Below, in pieces: positions 25,135-33,899 of a stretch of DNA of 64,000 nucleotides. Every line of letters starts with the position of its first letter. Position 1 is the first letter of the stretch. Below the pieces are notes generated by a model, which saw nothing but the letters and a program-made list of their open reading frames with translations, did not search any database and was not told where the DNA came from. Origin of the DNA: Nocardioides sp. CER19 (GTDB taxonomy: Bacteria > Actinomycetota > Actinomycetes > Propionibacteriales > Nocardioidaceae); contig NZ_JARVWS010000002.1 of the NCBI RefSeq assembly GCF_029846275.1, forward strand, positions 1,364,001 through 1,428,000, in the 5' to 3' direction. A program made the position numbers and the translations under genes.

Positions 25135-28100
25135 TGGGCTGGAACAACCCCGCCATCCCGTGGAAGGAGCTCGAGCGCAGGCTCTCGGGCAAGCCGGGCA
25201 GCGACGACGCGCCCGTCTCCCGCAAGAAGCGGCTCGCCTCGATCGACGTGGCGCCGCCGGAGCGGCCGGGGACGCCGTACGCCGAGCTGCACTGCCACAC
25301 CGGGTTCAGCTTCCTCGACGGGGCGAGCGGACCGGCCGAGCTGGTCGTGGAGGCGATCCGACTGGGGCTGCACGGGCTCGCGATCACCGACCACGACGGG
25401 TTCTACGGTGCGCCGCTGTTCGCGGAGGCGGCACGGGTCTCGACGAGCGGACAGGCGCGGCTCAGGACGATCTACGGCGCCGAGCTCTCCCTCGGCCTCA
25501 CCGGTCCCCAGCTCGGCGTCGCCGACCCCGAGGGCAGCCACCTGCTGGTCCTCGCCCGCGGGGTGGCCGGCTACCACCGGCTGGCCGCGGCGATCACCGA
25601 CGCCCAGCTGCGCGGGGACGAGAAGGGCCGGCCGGTCTACGACCTCGACGAGCTCGCCGAGCGCTCGGAGGGCAGTTGGCTGGTGCTCACCGGCTGCCGC
25701 AAGGGCGCGGTCCGCCAGGCGCTGGCCCACGGTCCGAGGGCAGCGGCCGACGCCGTGGCCGGTCTGGTGGACCGGTTCGGCCGCGACAACGTCGCCGTCG
25801 AGCTGACCGACCACGGGCTGCCGCTCGACTCGACCCACAACGACCTGCTCGCCCGGCTCGCCGCCGACGCCGGCCTCCCGACGGTCGCGACCAACAACGT
25901 CCACTACGCCACCCCGGAGCGACACCGGCTGGCCGACGCGATGGCGGCGGTCCGTGCCCGGCGCAGCCTGTCCGAGATGGCCGGCTGGCTGCCCGCCGGC
26001 GCCGCCCACCTGTGCACCGGCGACGAGATGGCGGCCCGGTTCGCCCGCTACCCGGGCGCGGTGGCGCGCAGCGTGACCCTGGCCGACGAGTGCGCCTTCG
26101 ACCTGCGCACCGCCAAGCCCGAGCTGCCCAGCCGCGGCATCCCCGCGGAGCACGACGCCGCCAGCTGGCTGCGGCACCTGGTCGAGGAGGGCTTCGCGGA
26201 GCGGTACGCCGCGGCGTACGCCGACGACCCGGAGTTCGTGCGGCGTGCCCGAGCCCGCGTGGACCACGAGCTCGAGGTGGTGATCCGCAAGAACTTCCCC
26301 GGCTACTTCGTGATCGTCCACGACATCGTCGCCTTCGCGCGCAGCCAGGGGATCCTCTGCCAGGGCCGGGGGAGCGCGGCCGCCAGCGCCATCTGCTACG
26401 CGCTCGGGATCACCGCGATCGACCCGGTGTTCTACCGGCTGCCGTTCGAGCGGTTCATCTCCGAGCACCGCGAGGAGGAGCCCGACATCGACGTCGACTT
26501 CGACTCCGACCGGCGCGAGGAGGTGATCCAGTGGGTCTACGACACCTACGGCCGGCACAACGCCGCCCAGGTCGCCAACGTCATCGGCTACCGGCCCAAG
26601 ATGGCGGTGCGTGACGCCGCCAAGGCGCTCGGGCACTCGCCGGGGCAGCAGGACGCGTGGTCCAAGCACGTGTCGAGCTGGACCGCCGTCGAGGCGCCGG
26701 ATGACGCGGGGATCCCCGAGCCGGTGCTCGCGCTGGCCCGCGAGTTCCACGGGGCGCCGCGCCACCTCGGCATCCACTCCGGCGGGATGATCCTCACCGA
26801 GCGGCCGATCGGCGAGGTCTGCCCGATCGAGCGCGCGCGGATGGAGAAGCGGACCGTCCTGCAGTGGGACAAGGACGCCTGCGAGTTCATGGGGCTGGTG
26901 AAGTTCGACCTGCTCGGGCTCGGGATGCTCGCCGCCCTCGACCACCTGATGCGGATCGTCGACGAGCGCCTCGGCGAGCACTGGGAGCTGGCCACCATCC
27001 CCAAGGAGGAGCCGGCCGTCTACGACATGCTCTGCCGGGCCGACTCCATCGGGGTCTTCCAGGTGGAGTCGCGGGCGCAGATCGGGACGCTGCCCCGGCT
27101 CCAGCCGCGCTCGTTCTATGACCTCGCCATCGAGATCGCGCTCATCAGGCCCGGCCCGATCCAGGGTGGCGCGGTGCATCCCTACGTCCGCCGGGCCACC
27201 GGCCGCGACCCGGTGGAGTACGCCCACCCCCTGCTCATCCCGGTGCTCGAGCGGACCCTCGGCGTGCCGCTGTTCCAGGAGCAGCTGATGGAGATGGGGC
27301 GGGTGCTCGGCGACTTCTCGGTCGACGACGCCGACCTGCTGCGCCGCGCCATGGGCTCCAAGCGGGGGGTCGAGCGGATCGAGTCGCTCAAGGAGCGCCT
27401 GGTCACCGGCATGCGGGACAAGGGGATGCCGGAGGACGTCGCCCACGCGACGTACGTCCAGATCCTCTCCTTCGCGAGCTTCGGCTTCGCCGAGTCGCAC
27501 GCGCTGTCCTTCGCGAAGCTCGTCTACGCCAGCTCGTGGTTCAAGCTGCACTACCCGGGCGCGTTCCTGGCCGGGCTGCTGCGGGCGCAGCCGATGGGGT
27601 TCTACTCACCGCAGTCGCTGGTCCAGGACGCCCGCCGGCACGGGGTGGAGGTACGCCGGCCCGACCTGCTCCGGTCGAAAGCGATGTCGGACCTCGAACC
27701 GCTCGATGGTCTCGATACGCTCGCTGGCGCTCGCTACTCGACCCACGAGTCTCTCGCTGGCGCTCGCTACGAGTCTCTCGCTGGTCGAGTAGCCCGAGCC
27801 GCCAGGCGAGGGCGTATCGAGACCAGCGACGCCTGCCTCCGCGACCATCCCGACCGGACCGAGTGGGTGCCGGGCACGCCCGACCCGACGCCCGGCCACC
27901 GGCGGGACGCGGCGTTCGCGGTGCGGCTGGGGCTCGACTCGGTCCGCGGCATCGGCAAGGAGACCGCCGCGCGGATCGTCGCCGCGCGCGACGAACGGCC
28001 GTTCGCCGACCTGGCCGACCTGTCCCGGCGTGCGGCGCTGACCAGCGAGCAGCTGGAGGCGCTGGCCACGGCCGGCGCCGTGGACGGTCTGAGCCGCCGC

Positions 28101-28628
28101 GAGGCGCTCTGGGTGGCGGGGTGGACCGAGTCCGCCGACCAGCTACCCGGCACGGCGCCGGTGATCGAGGCGCCGCCGCTGCCCGAGCTCGACGAGGTCG
28201 AGCTGACCCTGGCCGACCTGTGGGCGACCGGGATGACGCCCGACGGTCACCCGTTCGGGCACCTGCGCGCCCAGCTGTTCGGCAGCGGCGTGCTCTCGAT
28301 CAAGGACCTGGCCGGGATCGAGGGCGGCCGCCGGGTCACTGTCGCGGGGCTGGTCACCCACCGGCAGCGTCCCGGCACCGCCGGCGGGGTCACGTTCCTC
28401 AACCTCGAGGACGAGACCGGGATGCTCAACGTCATCTGCACGGAGGGGCTGTGGCGGCGTCACCGCAAGATCGCGGTCTCGTCCTCGGCGATGCTGGTCC
28501 GCGGCATCCTCGAGCGCAGCGACGGCGTCACCAACCTCGCCGCCGACCGGCTCGCCCCGCTCGGCGAGGTCGCTCCGAGCGCCGATCAGGCGCTGCAGGC
28601 CCGGCACCGCTCGCGCGACTTCCGCTGA
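25134..28628 (+). CDS. dnaE2: error-prone DNA polymerase DnaE2 (ImuC)
   Basis: This 1164-residue C-family polymerase starts with a PHP domain (AELHCHTGFSFLDGAS, ITDHDGFYG) and has the palm with catalytic aspartates in PDIDVDFDSDRR. Helix-hairpin-helix and OB domains lie near the C-terminus. DnaE2 performs lesion bypass and is the main SOS mutator in mycobacteria. It starts one base into the imuB stop (TGATG). Residues about 859-897 are an in-frame insertion derived from a palindromic repeat, between the fingers/HhH region and the segment resuming at AVRLGLDSVRGIG. It is about 90 residues longer than M. tuberculosis DnaE2. Confidence 0.95.
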   Translation: MGWNNPAIPWKELERRLSGKPGSDDAPVSRKKRLASIDVAPPERPGTPYAELHCHTGFSFLDGASGPAELVVEAIRLGLHGLAITDHDGFYGAPLFAEAARVSTSGQARLRTIYGAELSLGLTGPQLGVADPEGSHLLVLARGVAGYHRLAAAITDAQLRGDEKGRPVYDLDELAERSEGSWLVLTGCRKGAVRQALAHGPRAAADAVAGLVDRFGRDNVAVELTDHGLPLDSTHNDLLARLAADAGLPTVATNNVHYATPERHRLADAMAAVRARRSLSEMAGWLPAGAAHLCTGDEMAARFARYPGAVARSVTLADECAFDLRTAKPELPSRGIPAEHDAASWLRHLVEEGFAERYAAAYADDPEFVRRARARVDHELEVVIRKNFPGYFVIVHDIVAFARSQGILCQGRGSAAASAICYALGITAIDPVFYRLPFERFISEHREEEPDIDVDFDSDRREEVIQWVYDTYGRHNAAQVANVIGYRPKMAVRDAAKALGHSPGQQDAWSKHVSSWTAVEAPDDAGIPEPVLALAREFHGAPRHLGIHSGGMILTERPIGEVCPIERARMEKRTVLQWDKDACEFMGLVKFDLLGLGMLAALDHLMRIVDERLGEHWELATIPKEEPAVYDMLCRADSIGVFQVESRAQIGTLPRLQPRSFYDLAIEIALIRPGPIQGGAVHPYVRRATGRDPVEYAHPLLIPVLERTLGVPLFQEQLMEMGRVLGDFSVDDADLLRRAMGSKRGVERIESLKERLVTGMRDKGMPEDVAHATYVQILSFASFGFAESHALSFAKLVYASSWFKLHYPGAFLAGLLRAQPMGFYSPQSLVQDARRHGVEVRRPDLLRSKAMSDLEPLDGLDTLAGARYSTHESLAGARYESLAGRVARAARRGRIETSDACLRDHPDRTEWVPGTPDPTPGHRRDAAFAVRLGLDSVRGIGKETAARIVAARDERPFADLADLSRRAALTSEQLEALATAGAVDGLSRREALWVAGWTESADQLPGTAPVIEAPPLPELDEVELTLADLWATGMTPDGHPFGHLRAQLFGSGVLSIKDLAGIEGGRRVTVAGLVTHRQRPGTAGGVTFLNLEDETGMLNVICTEGLWRRHRKIAVSSSAMLVRGILERSDGVTNLAADRLAPLGEVAPSADQALQARHRSRDFR
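27708..27824 (+). repeat. 117-base palindromic element inside dnaE2
   Basis: GGTCTCGATACGC (27708-27720) pairs perfectly with GCGTATCGAGACC (27812-27824), and GCTACTCGACC (27733-27743) with GGTCGAGTAGC (27783-27793). Between them lies a 24-base tandem unit (27747-27770, repeated partly at 27771-27784). The element is read in frame and adds the repeated peptide LAGARY. It matches a palindromic repeat family that I associate with Nocardioides intergenic regions. Confidence 0.85.
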
Positions 28629-28635
28629 GTCCCGG

Positions 28636-28641
28636 CAGGAT
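28636..28641 (+). promoter_or_regulatory. possible -10 box of the serine hydrolase gene
   Basis: CAGGAT, six bases, then the GTG at 28648. It is a weaker match to TANNNT than the others in the window. Confidence 0.35.
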
Positions 28642-28647
28642 GGGCGG

Positions 28648-30378
28648 GTGACCCTCGACCTCAGCGCCGTCGACGACATCTTCGCCACCGAGTTCGCCCA
28701 GGGCCGCTCGCCGGGACTCGTCTACGCGGTCGTCCGCGACGGTGAGGTCCTCCACGCCCACGGGCTCGGGACGACGACGTGGGGGGCGGAGACCCCGCCG
28801 GCCGTCAGCAGCGTGCATCGGATCGCGTCGATGACGAAGTCGTTCACCGCGACCGCCGTGCTGCTCCTCCGGGACCGCGGGGCGCTCCGGCTCGACGACC
28901 CGGTGTCGGCGTACGTCCCGGAGCTCGAGGGCTTCCGCCTCGCCCCGGACGCGCCGGACCTGACGATCCGGCACCTGCTCACGATGAGCGGTGGCCTGCT
29001 CACGGACGACCCGTGGGGTGACCGCAACGAGTCGCAGACCGCCGCTGAGCTCGGCCAGCTCCTCGCGGGCGGCTTCACCGTCGGCGCCGTGCCCGGCACC
29101 CGGTTCGAGTACAGCAACCTCGGCTACGCGATCCTCGGCCGGGTCGTCGACTCCCTCACGGGCGGCGACGGCGGCTACCGGCGGTTCGTGCTCGAGGCGG
29201 TCACCGGCCCGCTCGGCATGGCCGCGACCCGGTACGACGTCCGCGAGGTCGGCCCCGATCTCGTGGTCGGGCACCACCGCAGGGGCGACGAGTGGACCGT
29301 CGAGCCCGAGGTGCTGCCCGGCACGTTCTCGGCGATGGGCGGCCTGCACAGCACCCTGACCGACCTGGCTCGCTGGGTGGGCGGGTTCACCGACGCCTTC
29401 CGCCGGCCGGATGCCCCGCACCCGCTGAGCGCCGCGAGCCGACGGGAGATGCAGCAGCTGCAGCGGTTCATCGGCGTCTCCGGTGCGGCCTCGGTCGACG
29501 TGCCGGTCGGAGGCGCTGCCCTCGCCGCGACCGCGGCCGGCTACGGCTTCGGCCTGTTCGTCGAGCACCACAGCGACCACGGCGACGTCGTGCACCACGC
29601 CGGCGGCTATCCGGGTTACGGCTCCCACATGCGGTGGCACCCGGAGACGGGGCTCGGCGTCGTCGGGCTGGCCAACGGCACCTACGCAGCGCCAGGGGCG
29701 GCGTGCCGCGACGCGCTGCGCGCCCTCGTCGCGGACGAGCGGACCTCGGCCCTGCCGCCCGTCGCGAGCCCGGAGATCGTCGCGGCGGTCACCGCGAAGG
29801 TCGGCTCGACCGCCGAGCCGTTCACCGACGACCTGTTCTCCGCCAACGTCCCGCTCGACGTGCCCGAGCCCGAGCGGCTCGAGCAGCTCGCGGCGGCACG
29901 TGGGCTCGTGGGTGCGCCCACCGCTCCGGCCGCCGAGCCGTACGCCGACGGGCTCGGGGCCGCCGCGTGGTCGGTGCCGGCCGAGCGCGGACGCTACGAC
30001 CTCGAGATCAAGGTCGCGCCCACGCGGCAGCGGGCCGTGCAGTCGCTCAAGGTCACCGCCGTCCCGCACGCGCCCGACGCGCTGACCTCCGCCGCCACCC
30101 GGGCGCTGGCCGGCGACGTCGGTGAGCTCGTCCTCGGCGACGACCTCGACACCGACGCCTTCCGCAGGGCCGCCGCCGTCGCCCACGGGCTGGGCGGCAC
30201 ACCGACGATCGCCGGCGTCCTCGCCGGCGACGGCGACGCGAGTGCCACGTTCGCCGTACGGGCCGGGACGACCTGGTGGAGGCTCGAGATCACCGGCGCC
30301 GACCCCGTGACCGCGCTGGCCCTGACCGCGGTCCCGACCAGCGAGCACCCGCGGCTCGCGCACCGATTCAGCGGCTGA
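28648..30378 (+). CDS. serine hydrolase of the beta-lactamase/penicillin-binding-like family
   Basis: The 576-residue protein has the class C fold: SMTK with nucleophile Ser61 and Lys64, the YSN motif at 155-157, and HHAGGYPGYG near 316 in place of KTG. After about residue 370 a C-terminal domain of some 200 residues follows. There is no signal peptide, so it should act in the cytosol. The family includes esterases and D-aminopeptidases as well as beta-lactamases, and a resistance role should not be assumed. It stands between dnaE2 and hemW on the same strand. Confidence 0.85.
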   Translation: MTLDLSAVDDIFATEFAQGRSPGLVYAVVRDGEVLHAHGLGTTTWGAETPPAVSSVHRIASMTKSFTATAVLLLRDRGALRLDDPVSAYVPELEGFRLAPDAPDLTIRHLLTMSGGLLTDDPWGDRNESQTAAELGQLLAGGFTVGAVPGTRFEYSNLGYAILGRVVDSLTGGDGGYRRFVLEAVTGPLGMAATRYDVREVGPDLVVGHHRRGDEWTVEPEVLPGTFSAMGGLHSTLTDLARWVGGFTDAFRRPDAPHPLSAASRREMQQLQRFIGVSGAASVDVPVGGAALAATAAGYGFGLFVEHHSDHGDVVHHAGGYPGYGSHMRWHPETGLGVVGLANGTYAAPGAACRDALRALVADERTSALPPVASPEIVAAVTAKVGSTAEPFTDDLFSANVPLDVPEPERLEQLAAARGLVGAPTAPAAEPYADGLGAAAWSVPAERGRYDLEIKVAPTRQRAVQSLKVTAVPHAPDALTSAATRALAGDVGELVLGDDLDTDAFRRAAAVAHGLGGTPTIAGVLAGDGDASATFAVRAGTTWWRLEITGADPVTALALTAVPTSEHPRLAHRFSG

Positions 30379-30390
30379 CCGGCCGGGCCG

Positions 30391-30396
30391 GATACT
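30391..30396 (+). promoter_or_regulatory. -10 box, leaderless hemW transcript
   Basis: GATACT, six bases, then the ATG at 30403. The intervening GGAGG is only one base from the ATG, so it cannot serve as a normal ribosome site. Confidence 0.4.
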
Positions 30397-30402
30397 GGAG
30401 GC

Positions 30403-31629
30403 ATGCCTTCCGCGCTGCCCGACGGCGACCCCGTCCCGACCGACGGCAGCCTCCCGGCGAGCGCCCTCGAGGGGCTCGGGACGCGGCCCCTCGGGTTCTA
30501 CGTCCACGTGCCGTTCTGCACGGTGCGCTGCGGCTACTGCGACTTCAACACCTACACCGCGCTCGAGCTGGGACCGGTCGGCGGCCACCCCGGCGCGAGT
30601 CGGCAGACGTACGCCGAGGCGGCGATCGCCGAGGTCCGGCTGGCCCGTCGTGTGCTCGGTGACCGCGACGTCCCCGTGGAGACGGTGTTCTTCGGCGGCG
30701 GCACGCCCACGCTGCTCGACCCGGGTGACCTCACGAAGGTCGTCGGCGCGATCCGCGACGAGTTCGGCCTCGCCCCGGGCGCCGAGGTGACGACCGAGGC
30801 GAACCCCGACAGCGTCACCCCCGAGTCGCTGCAGCGGCTGCGCGAGGGCGGGATCAACCGGCTGTCCTTCGGCATGCAGAGCGCCGTGCCGCACGTGCTC
30901 GACACGCTCGACCGCACCCACGACCCGCTGCGCGTGCCGGACGTGGTGCGGTGGGCGCGGGAGGCCGGGTTCGAGCAGATCTCCCTGGACCTCATCTACG
31001 GCACGCCGGGGGAGTCCCTGGCCGACTGGGAGGTCAGCGTCGAGGCGGCCCTCGCCTGCGAGCCGGACCACCTGTCGGCGTACTCGCTGATCGTGGAGGA
31101 CGGCACCGCGTTGGCCCGTCGGGTGAAGCGCGGCGAGCTCCCGATGCCCGACGAGGACGACCTGGCCGACAAGTACCTCCTCGTCGACGAGCGGCTCCGC
31201 AAGGCGGGGCTGGAGTGGTACGAGGTCTCCAACTGGGCGCGCGACGCGTCGAGCCGATGCCGTCACAACCTGCTCTACTGGACCGGCGCCGACTGGTGGG
31301 GCGTCGGTCCCGGCGCGCACAGCCACGTCGGCGGCGTGCGTTGGTGGAACGTCAAGCACCCCGTGGCCTACGCCGACCGGATGGCCGCCGGGGCCAGCCC
31401 GGCACACGCGCGCGAGGTCCTCGGCGCCGAGGACCGGCACGTGGAGCGCGTCCTGCTCGAGCTGCGGCTCGACACCGGCCTCCCGCTCGACGCCCTCGAC
31501 GAGGCCGGTCGGGCGGTGGCCCCGAGCCTCGCCGAGCGTGGGCTGCTCGTGATCGACGGCGACCAGCTGGTGCTGACGCAGCAGGGCCGGCTGCTCGCCG
31601 ACGGCGTCGTCAGGGACCTGCTCGCCTGA
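30403..31629 (+). CDS. hemW: HemW, radical SAM heme chaperone
   Basis: This 408-residue protein has the radical SAM cluster motif CTVRCGYC in the context FYVHVPFCTVRCGYCDFNTYT, then FFGGGTPTLLDP and the HemW-type C-terminal domain. HemW proteins were long annotated as oxygen-independent coproporphyrinogen oxidases, but those with this CX3CX2C pattern lacking a fourth cysteine bind and transfer heme. In actinobacteria hemW sits near DUF3097 and hrcA, as here. The GGGTP motif for SAM binding is intact. Confidence 0.92.
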   Translation: MPSALPDGDPVPTDGSLPASALEGLGTRPLGFYVHVPFCTVRCGYCDFNTYTALELGPVGGHPGASRQTYAEAAIAEVRLARRVLGDRDVPVETVFFGGGTPTLLDPGDLTKVVGAIRDEFGLAPGAEVTTEANPDSVTPESLQRLREGGINRLSFGMQSAVPHVLDTLDRTHDPLRVPDVVRWAREAGFEQISLDLIYGTPGESLADWEVSVEAALACEPDHLSAYSLIVEDGTALARRVKRGELPMPDEDDLADKYLLVDERLRKAGLEWYEVSNWARDASSRCRHNLLYWTGADWWGVGPGAHSHVGGVRWWNVKHPVAYADRMAAGASPAHAREVLGAEDRHVERVLLELRLDTGLPLDALDEAGRAVAPSLAERGLLVIDGDQLVLTQQGRLLADGVVRDLLA

Positions 31630-31692
31630 TCCAGGGGCCGGTCAGGGACAGCTCCAGGGTCGATCCCGATGGAGTGCGCGCTCGAACCGGCC

Positions 31693-31698
31693 TACCGT
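31693..31698 (+). promoter_or_regulatory. -10 box, leaderless pspC-like transcript
   Basis: TACCGT, seven bases, then the ATG at 31706. Confidence 0.6.
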
Positions 31699-31705
31699 CG
31701 GTGAC

Positions 31706-31906
31706 ATGAGCGCAACAACCCTCTACCGCCCCCGCAACGGCCGCATGATCGCCGGCGTCTGTGCCGGCATCGCCTACCGTTTCGGCTGGGACCCGACCCT
31801 GGTCCGCGTGATCGCCGTGCTGTCGATCTTCCTGCCCGGCCCGCAGGTCCTCGCCTACATCCTGCTGTGGATCATCATGCCCAACGAGGACCGCCGGCCC
31901 TACTGA
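31706..31906 (+). CDS. PspC-domain small membrane protein (66 aa)
   Basis: The product is almost entirely a PspC domain: RPRNGRMIAGVCAGIAYRFGWDPTLVR then one hydrophobic helix (about 32-58, VIAVLSIFLPGPQVLAYIL) and a short charged tail. PspC-domain proteins are linked to envelope-stress sensing; this one is a bare domain with no signalling module. It has a leaderless start, and its stop overlaps the end of the convergent DUF3097 gene by seven bases. Confidence 0.88.
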   Translation: MSATTLYRPRNGRMIAGVCAGIAYRFGWDPTLVRVIAVLSIFLPGPQVLAYILLWIIMPNEDRRPY

Positions 31907-32751
31907 CCGTCGATGGTCACGAAGTCGATGAGCTCCTCGACCCGGCCGAGGAGGGCGGGCTCCAGGTCGTCGTAGGACTTCACCTTCGAGAGGATGTGCT
32001 GCCAGGCGCGGGCGATGTCGGCCCGGTCGCGGTGGGGCCAGCCGAGGTGCTGGCAGACACCCTTCTTCCACTCGATGGAGCGCGGGATCGTCGGCCACTG
32101 CTTGAGCCCGAGCCGCGCGGGCTTCACCGCCTGCCAGATGTCGATGAACGGGTGCCCGACGATGTGCACGCTCGACCCGTGCGGACCGCGACGGATCGCA
32201 TCCGCGATCCGGCTCTCCTTGGAGCCGCGCACCAGGTGGTCGACGAGTACGCCGACCCGGCGCTGCGGCCCCGGCTTGAACCCGACCAGGTGGTCGGCCA
32301 GGTCGTCGACGCCGCCGAGGTACTCGACCACGACACCCTCGACACGCAGGTCGTCACCCCAGACCTTCTCGACGAGCTCGGCGTCGTGTCGTCCCTCGAC
32401 GAAGATGCGGCTGGCCCGGGCGACGCGCGCGGGCGCGTTCGGGACGGCGATCGAGCCCGAGGCCGTCCGCTTCGGGCCGGTCGGCGCGGCCTGCCGCACG
32501 GGCGCGGTCAGGATGACCGGCTTGCCGTCGAGCAGGAAGCCCGGTCCCAGGGGGAACGACCGGCGACGCTTGCGCCGGTCCTCCAGGGTGAGCGTGCCGA
32601 GGTCGCGGTCGACCGCGACGATCTCGCCGCACCAGTCGGTGGTGACCTCCTCGACGACGGCGCCGATCTCCGCGGGCGCCTCCACGGCGCGGCCGCGCTT
32701 GGGGGCGCGCCAGTCGGTGGAGAGGACGTCGGTGCCGTAGCGATCTGCCAT
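31900..32751 (-). CDS. DUF3097 family protein
   Basis: The 283-residue protein starts MADRYGTDVL. It has an N-terminal beta-rich part and a C-terminal part containing IFVEGRHDAELVEKVWGDDLR and VGVLVDHLV, which resemble a TOPRIM-like core (E and DxD-type positions). DUF3097 is restricted to actinobacteria and usually neighbours hemW, as here. Its function is unknown; a nucleic-acid role is suggested by the TOPRIM-like motifs. The start could instead be the ATG at 32760, three codons earlier. Confidence 0.87.
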   Translation of the reverse strand: MADRYGTDVLSTDWRAPKRGRAVEAPAEIGAVVEEVTTDWCGEIVAVDRDLGTLTLEDRRKRRRSFPLGPGFLLDGKPVILTAPVRQAAPTGPKRTASGSIAVPNAPARVARASRIFVEGRHDAELVEKVWGDDLRVEGVVVEYLGGVDDLADHLVGFKPGPQRRVGVLVDHLVRGSKESRIADAIRRGPHGSSVHIVGHPFIDIWQAVKPARLGLKQWPTIPRSIEWKKGVCQHLGWPHRDRADIARAWQHILSKVKSYDDLEPALLGRVEELIDFVTIDGQ

Positions 32752-32800
32752 GCGGAACATTGTCCCAGCAGCCACTCGGCTCCCAGCAGCAACACGCGGG

Positions 32801-33664
32801 TCAGGCGAGCGGCAGACCTCGGGCGGCCCGGGGCAGCTGCGCGTAGCCGCGGGCGATCGCTCCTCGGAAGCGCCAGCCGTCCGTGGGCCAGGGCCACTCG
32901 GTCGCGCCGGCCGCCTCCTCGAGCGGCACGCCACGGCCGGCCAGCTCGCGGACGTTCGACGTCACCCAGGCCAGGTCGTTGCGCTGCTGCTCGACCCAGG
33001 CGCGGTCGACGGGCAGGCCGTGACCCGGCACCACGACCGACGACGGGGTGAGCATGCCCAGCACGACGTCGACGGTGGTCGGCCAGTCGAGCGGGAAGGA
33101 GTCGTCGCCGTAGACCGGGGGTCCCGACTCCTCCAGCAGGTCGCCTGCGAGGACCACGTCCGCGTCGGGCACGCGGACGACCAGGTCGCCGGCGGTGTGC
33201 CCGCGGCCCGGGTGCGCCAGCTCGACGAGACGGTCACCCAGGTCGATCGCCGCGACGCTGGCGAACGTCGTGTCGGCGGCCATGACCTCCGTCTCCAGGA
33301 TCTCCGCGGCCCGCGGGTCTGCCGGGTCGGCGGCGTAGCGGCCCTTGGCGCGCTCGCCGGACCGCACGGTGTTGGCGGCGGCGGTCTCGGTCGCGTGGAT
33401 CGGCACGTCGCCGTACGCCGTCCGCAGCTCGGCGTTGCCGAAGGTGTGGTCGAAGTGCTCGTGGGTGTTGACGATCCGTGTCACAGGGCCGACCCCGAGC
33501 CGGCGTACGTCGTCGACGACCTGGCGTGCCGCCACGGCCGAGGCGTGGGTGTCGACCACGACGAGCCCGGACGAGCCGGCGATCAGGGTGATGTTGACGT
33601 CCCACCACTCGTAGCGCGCCAGCCAGATGCGGTCGGCGATCTCCTGGAAGCCGGTGTCGGTCAC
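32801..33664 (-). CDS. MBL-fold metallo-hydrolase
   Basis: This 287-residue protein has the metallo-beta-lactamase motif NTHEHFDHTFGN (HxHxDH), a second ligand region in HPGRGHTAGDLVV and GDLLEE, and a terminal PGHG. It should bind two zinc ions and hydrolyse an unknown substrate. There is no signal peptide. The GTG at 33664 is supported by TACGCT six bases upstream. A longer frame extends to 33901 but runs antisense through the hrcA promoter and is rejected. It diverges from hrcA. Confidence 0.88.
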   Translation of the reverse strand: MTDTGFQEIADRIWLARYEWWDVNITLIAGSSGLVVVDTHASAVAARQVVDDVRRLGVGPVTRIVNTHEHFDHTFGNAELRTAYGDVPIHATETAAANTVRSGERAKGRYAADPADPRAAEILETEVMAADTTFASVAAIDLGDRLVELAHPGRGHTAGDLVVRVPDADVVLAGDLLEESGPPVYGDDSFPLDWPTTVDVVLGMLTPSSVVVPGHGLPVDRAWVEQQRNDLAWVTSNVRELAGRGVPLEEAAGATEWPWPTDGWRFRGAIARGYAQLPRAARGLPLA

Positions 33665-33670
33665 CGCAGC

Positions 33671-33676
33671 AGCGTA
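33671..33676 (-). promoter_or_regulatory. -10 box, leaderless MBL hydrolase transcript
   Basis: On the minus strand TACGCT is followed by six bases and the GTG at 33664. Confidence 0.55.
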
Positions 33677-33848
33677 GGACCTGCGGCCGGGTGCGTCAGC
33701 AGATGCCGGGGCGGGGCTCGCTGCGGAGGAGATCGCCGAGCTCCTCGGCGGTCCGGGCGACCCGTCGGGAGGTGAGGGCGGTGCCCACGTCCCGGCGCGG
33801 TCGCACCGGAAGGGGTGTCGTGGCAGCAGCGATCCGCTGACCGCCTTG

Positions 33849-33854
33849 TAGGAT
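33849..33854 (+). promoter_or_regulatory. -10 box of the hrcA operon
   Basis: TAGGAT directly precedes the CIRCE operator, giving a transcript start inside the operator and a leader of about 40 bases. No clear -35 box is visible. Confidence 0.5.
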
Positions 33855-33880
33855 TGGCACTCCACTCGGGTGAGTGCCAG
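33854..33880. promoter_or_regulatory. CIRCE operator for HrcA
   Basis: TTGGCACTC, nine bases, then GAGTGCCAG. The CIRCE consensus is TTAGCACTC-N9-GAGTGCTAA, so the arms match at 8 and 7 of 9 positions with the correct spacing. It sits 20 bases before hrcA and should mediate HrcA autorepression, relieved on heat shock. Confidence 0.9.
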
Positions 33881-33899
33881 GACGCGCAGGAGGTGCCGC

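Noticed and set aside
28648-30378. Beta-lactamase resistance gene
   Set aside because: The fold is right but there is no signal peptide and the third motif is HAGG, as in esterases and peptidases; resistance is not supported.
33696-33850. Possible short minus-strand protein ending TAEELGDLLRSEPRPGIC
   Set aside because: It reads plausibly at its end, but it has no ribosome site or clear start and overlaps the hrcA promoter and CIRCE element.
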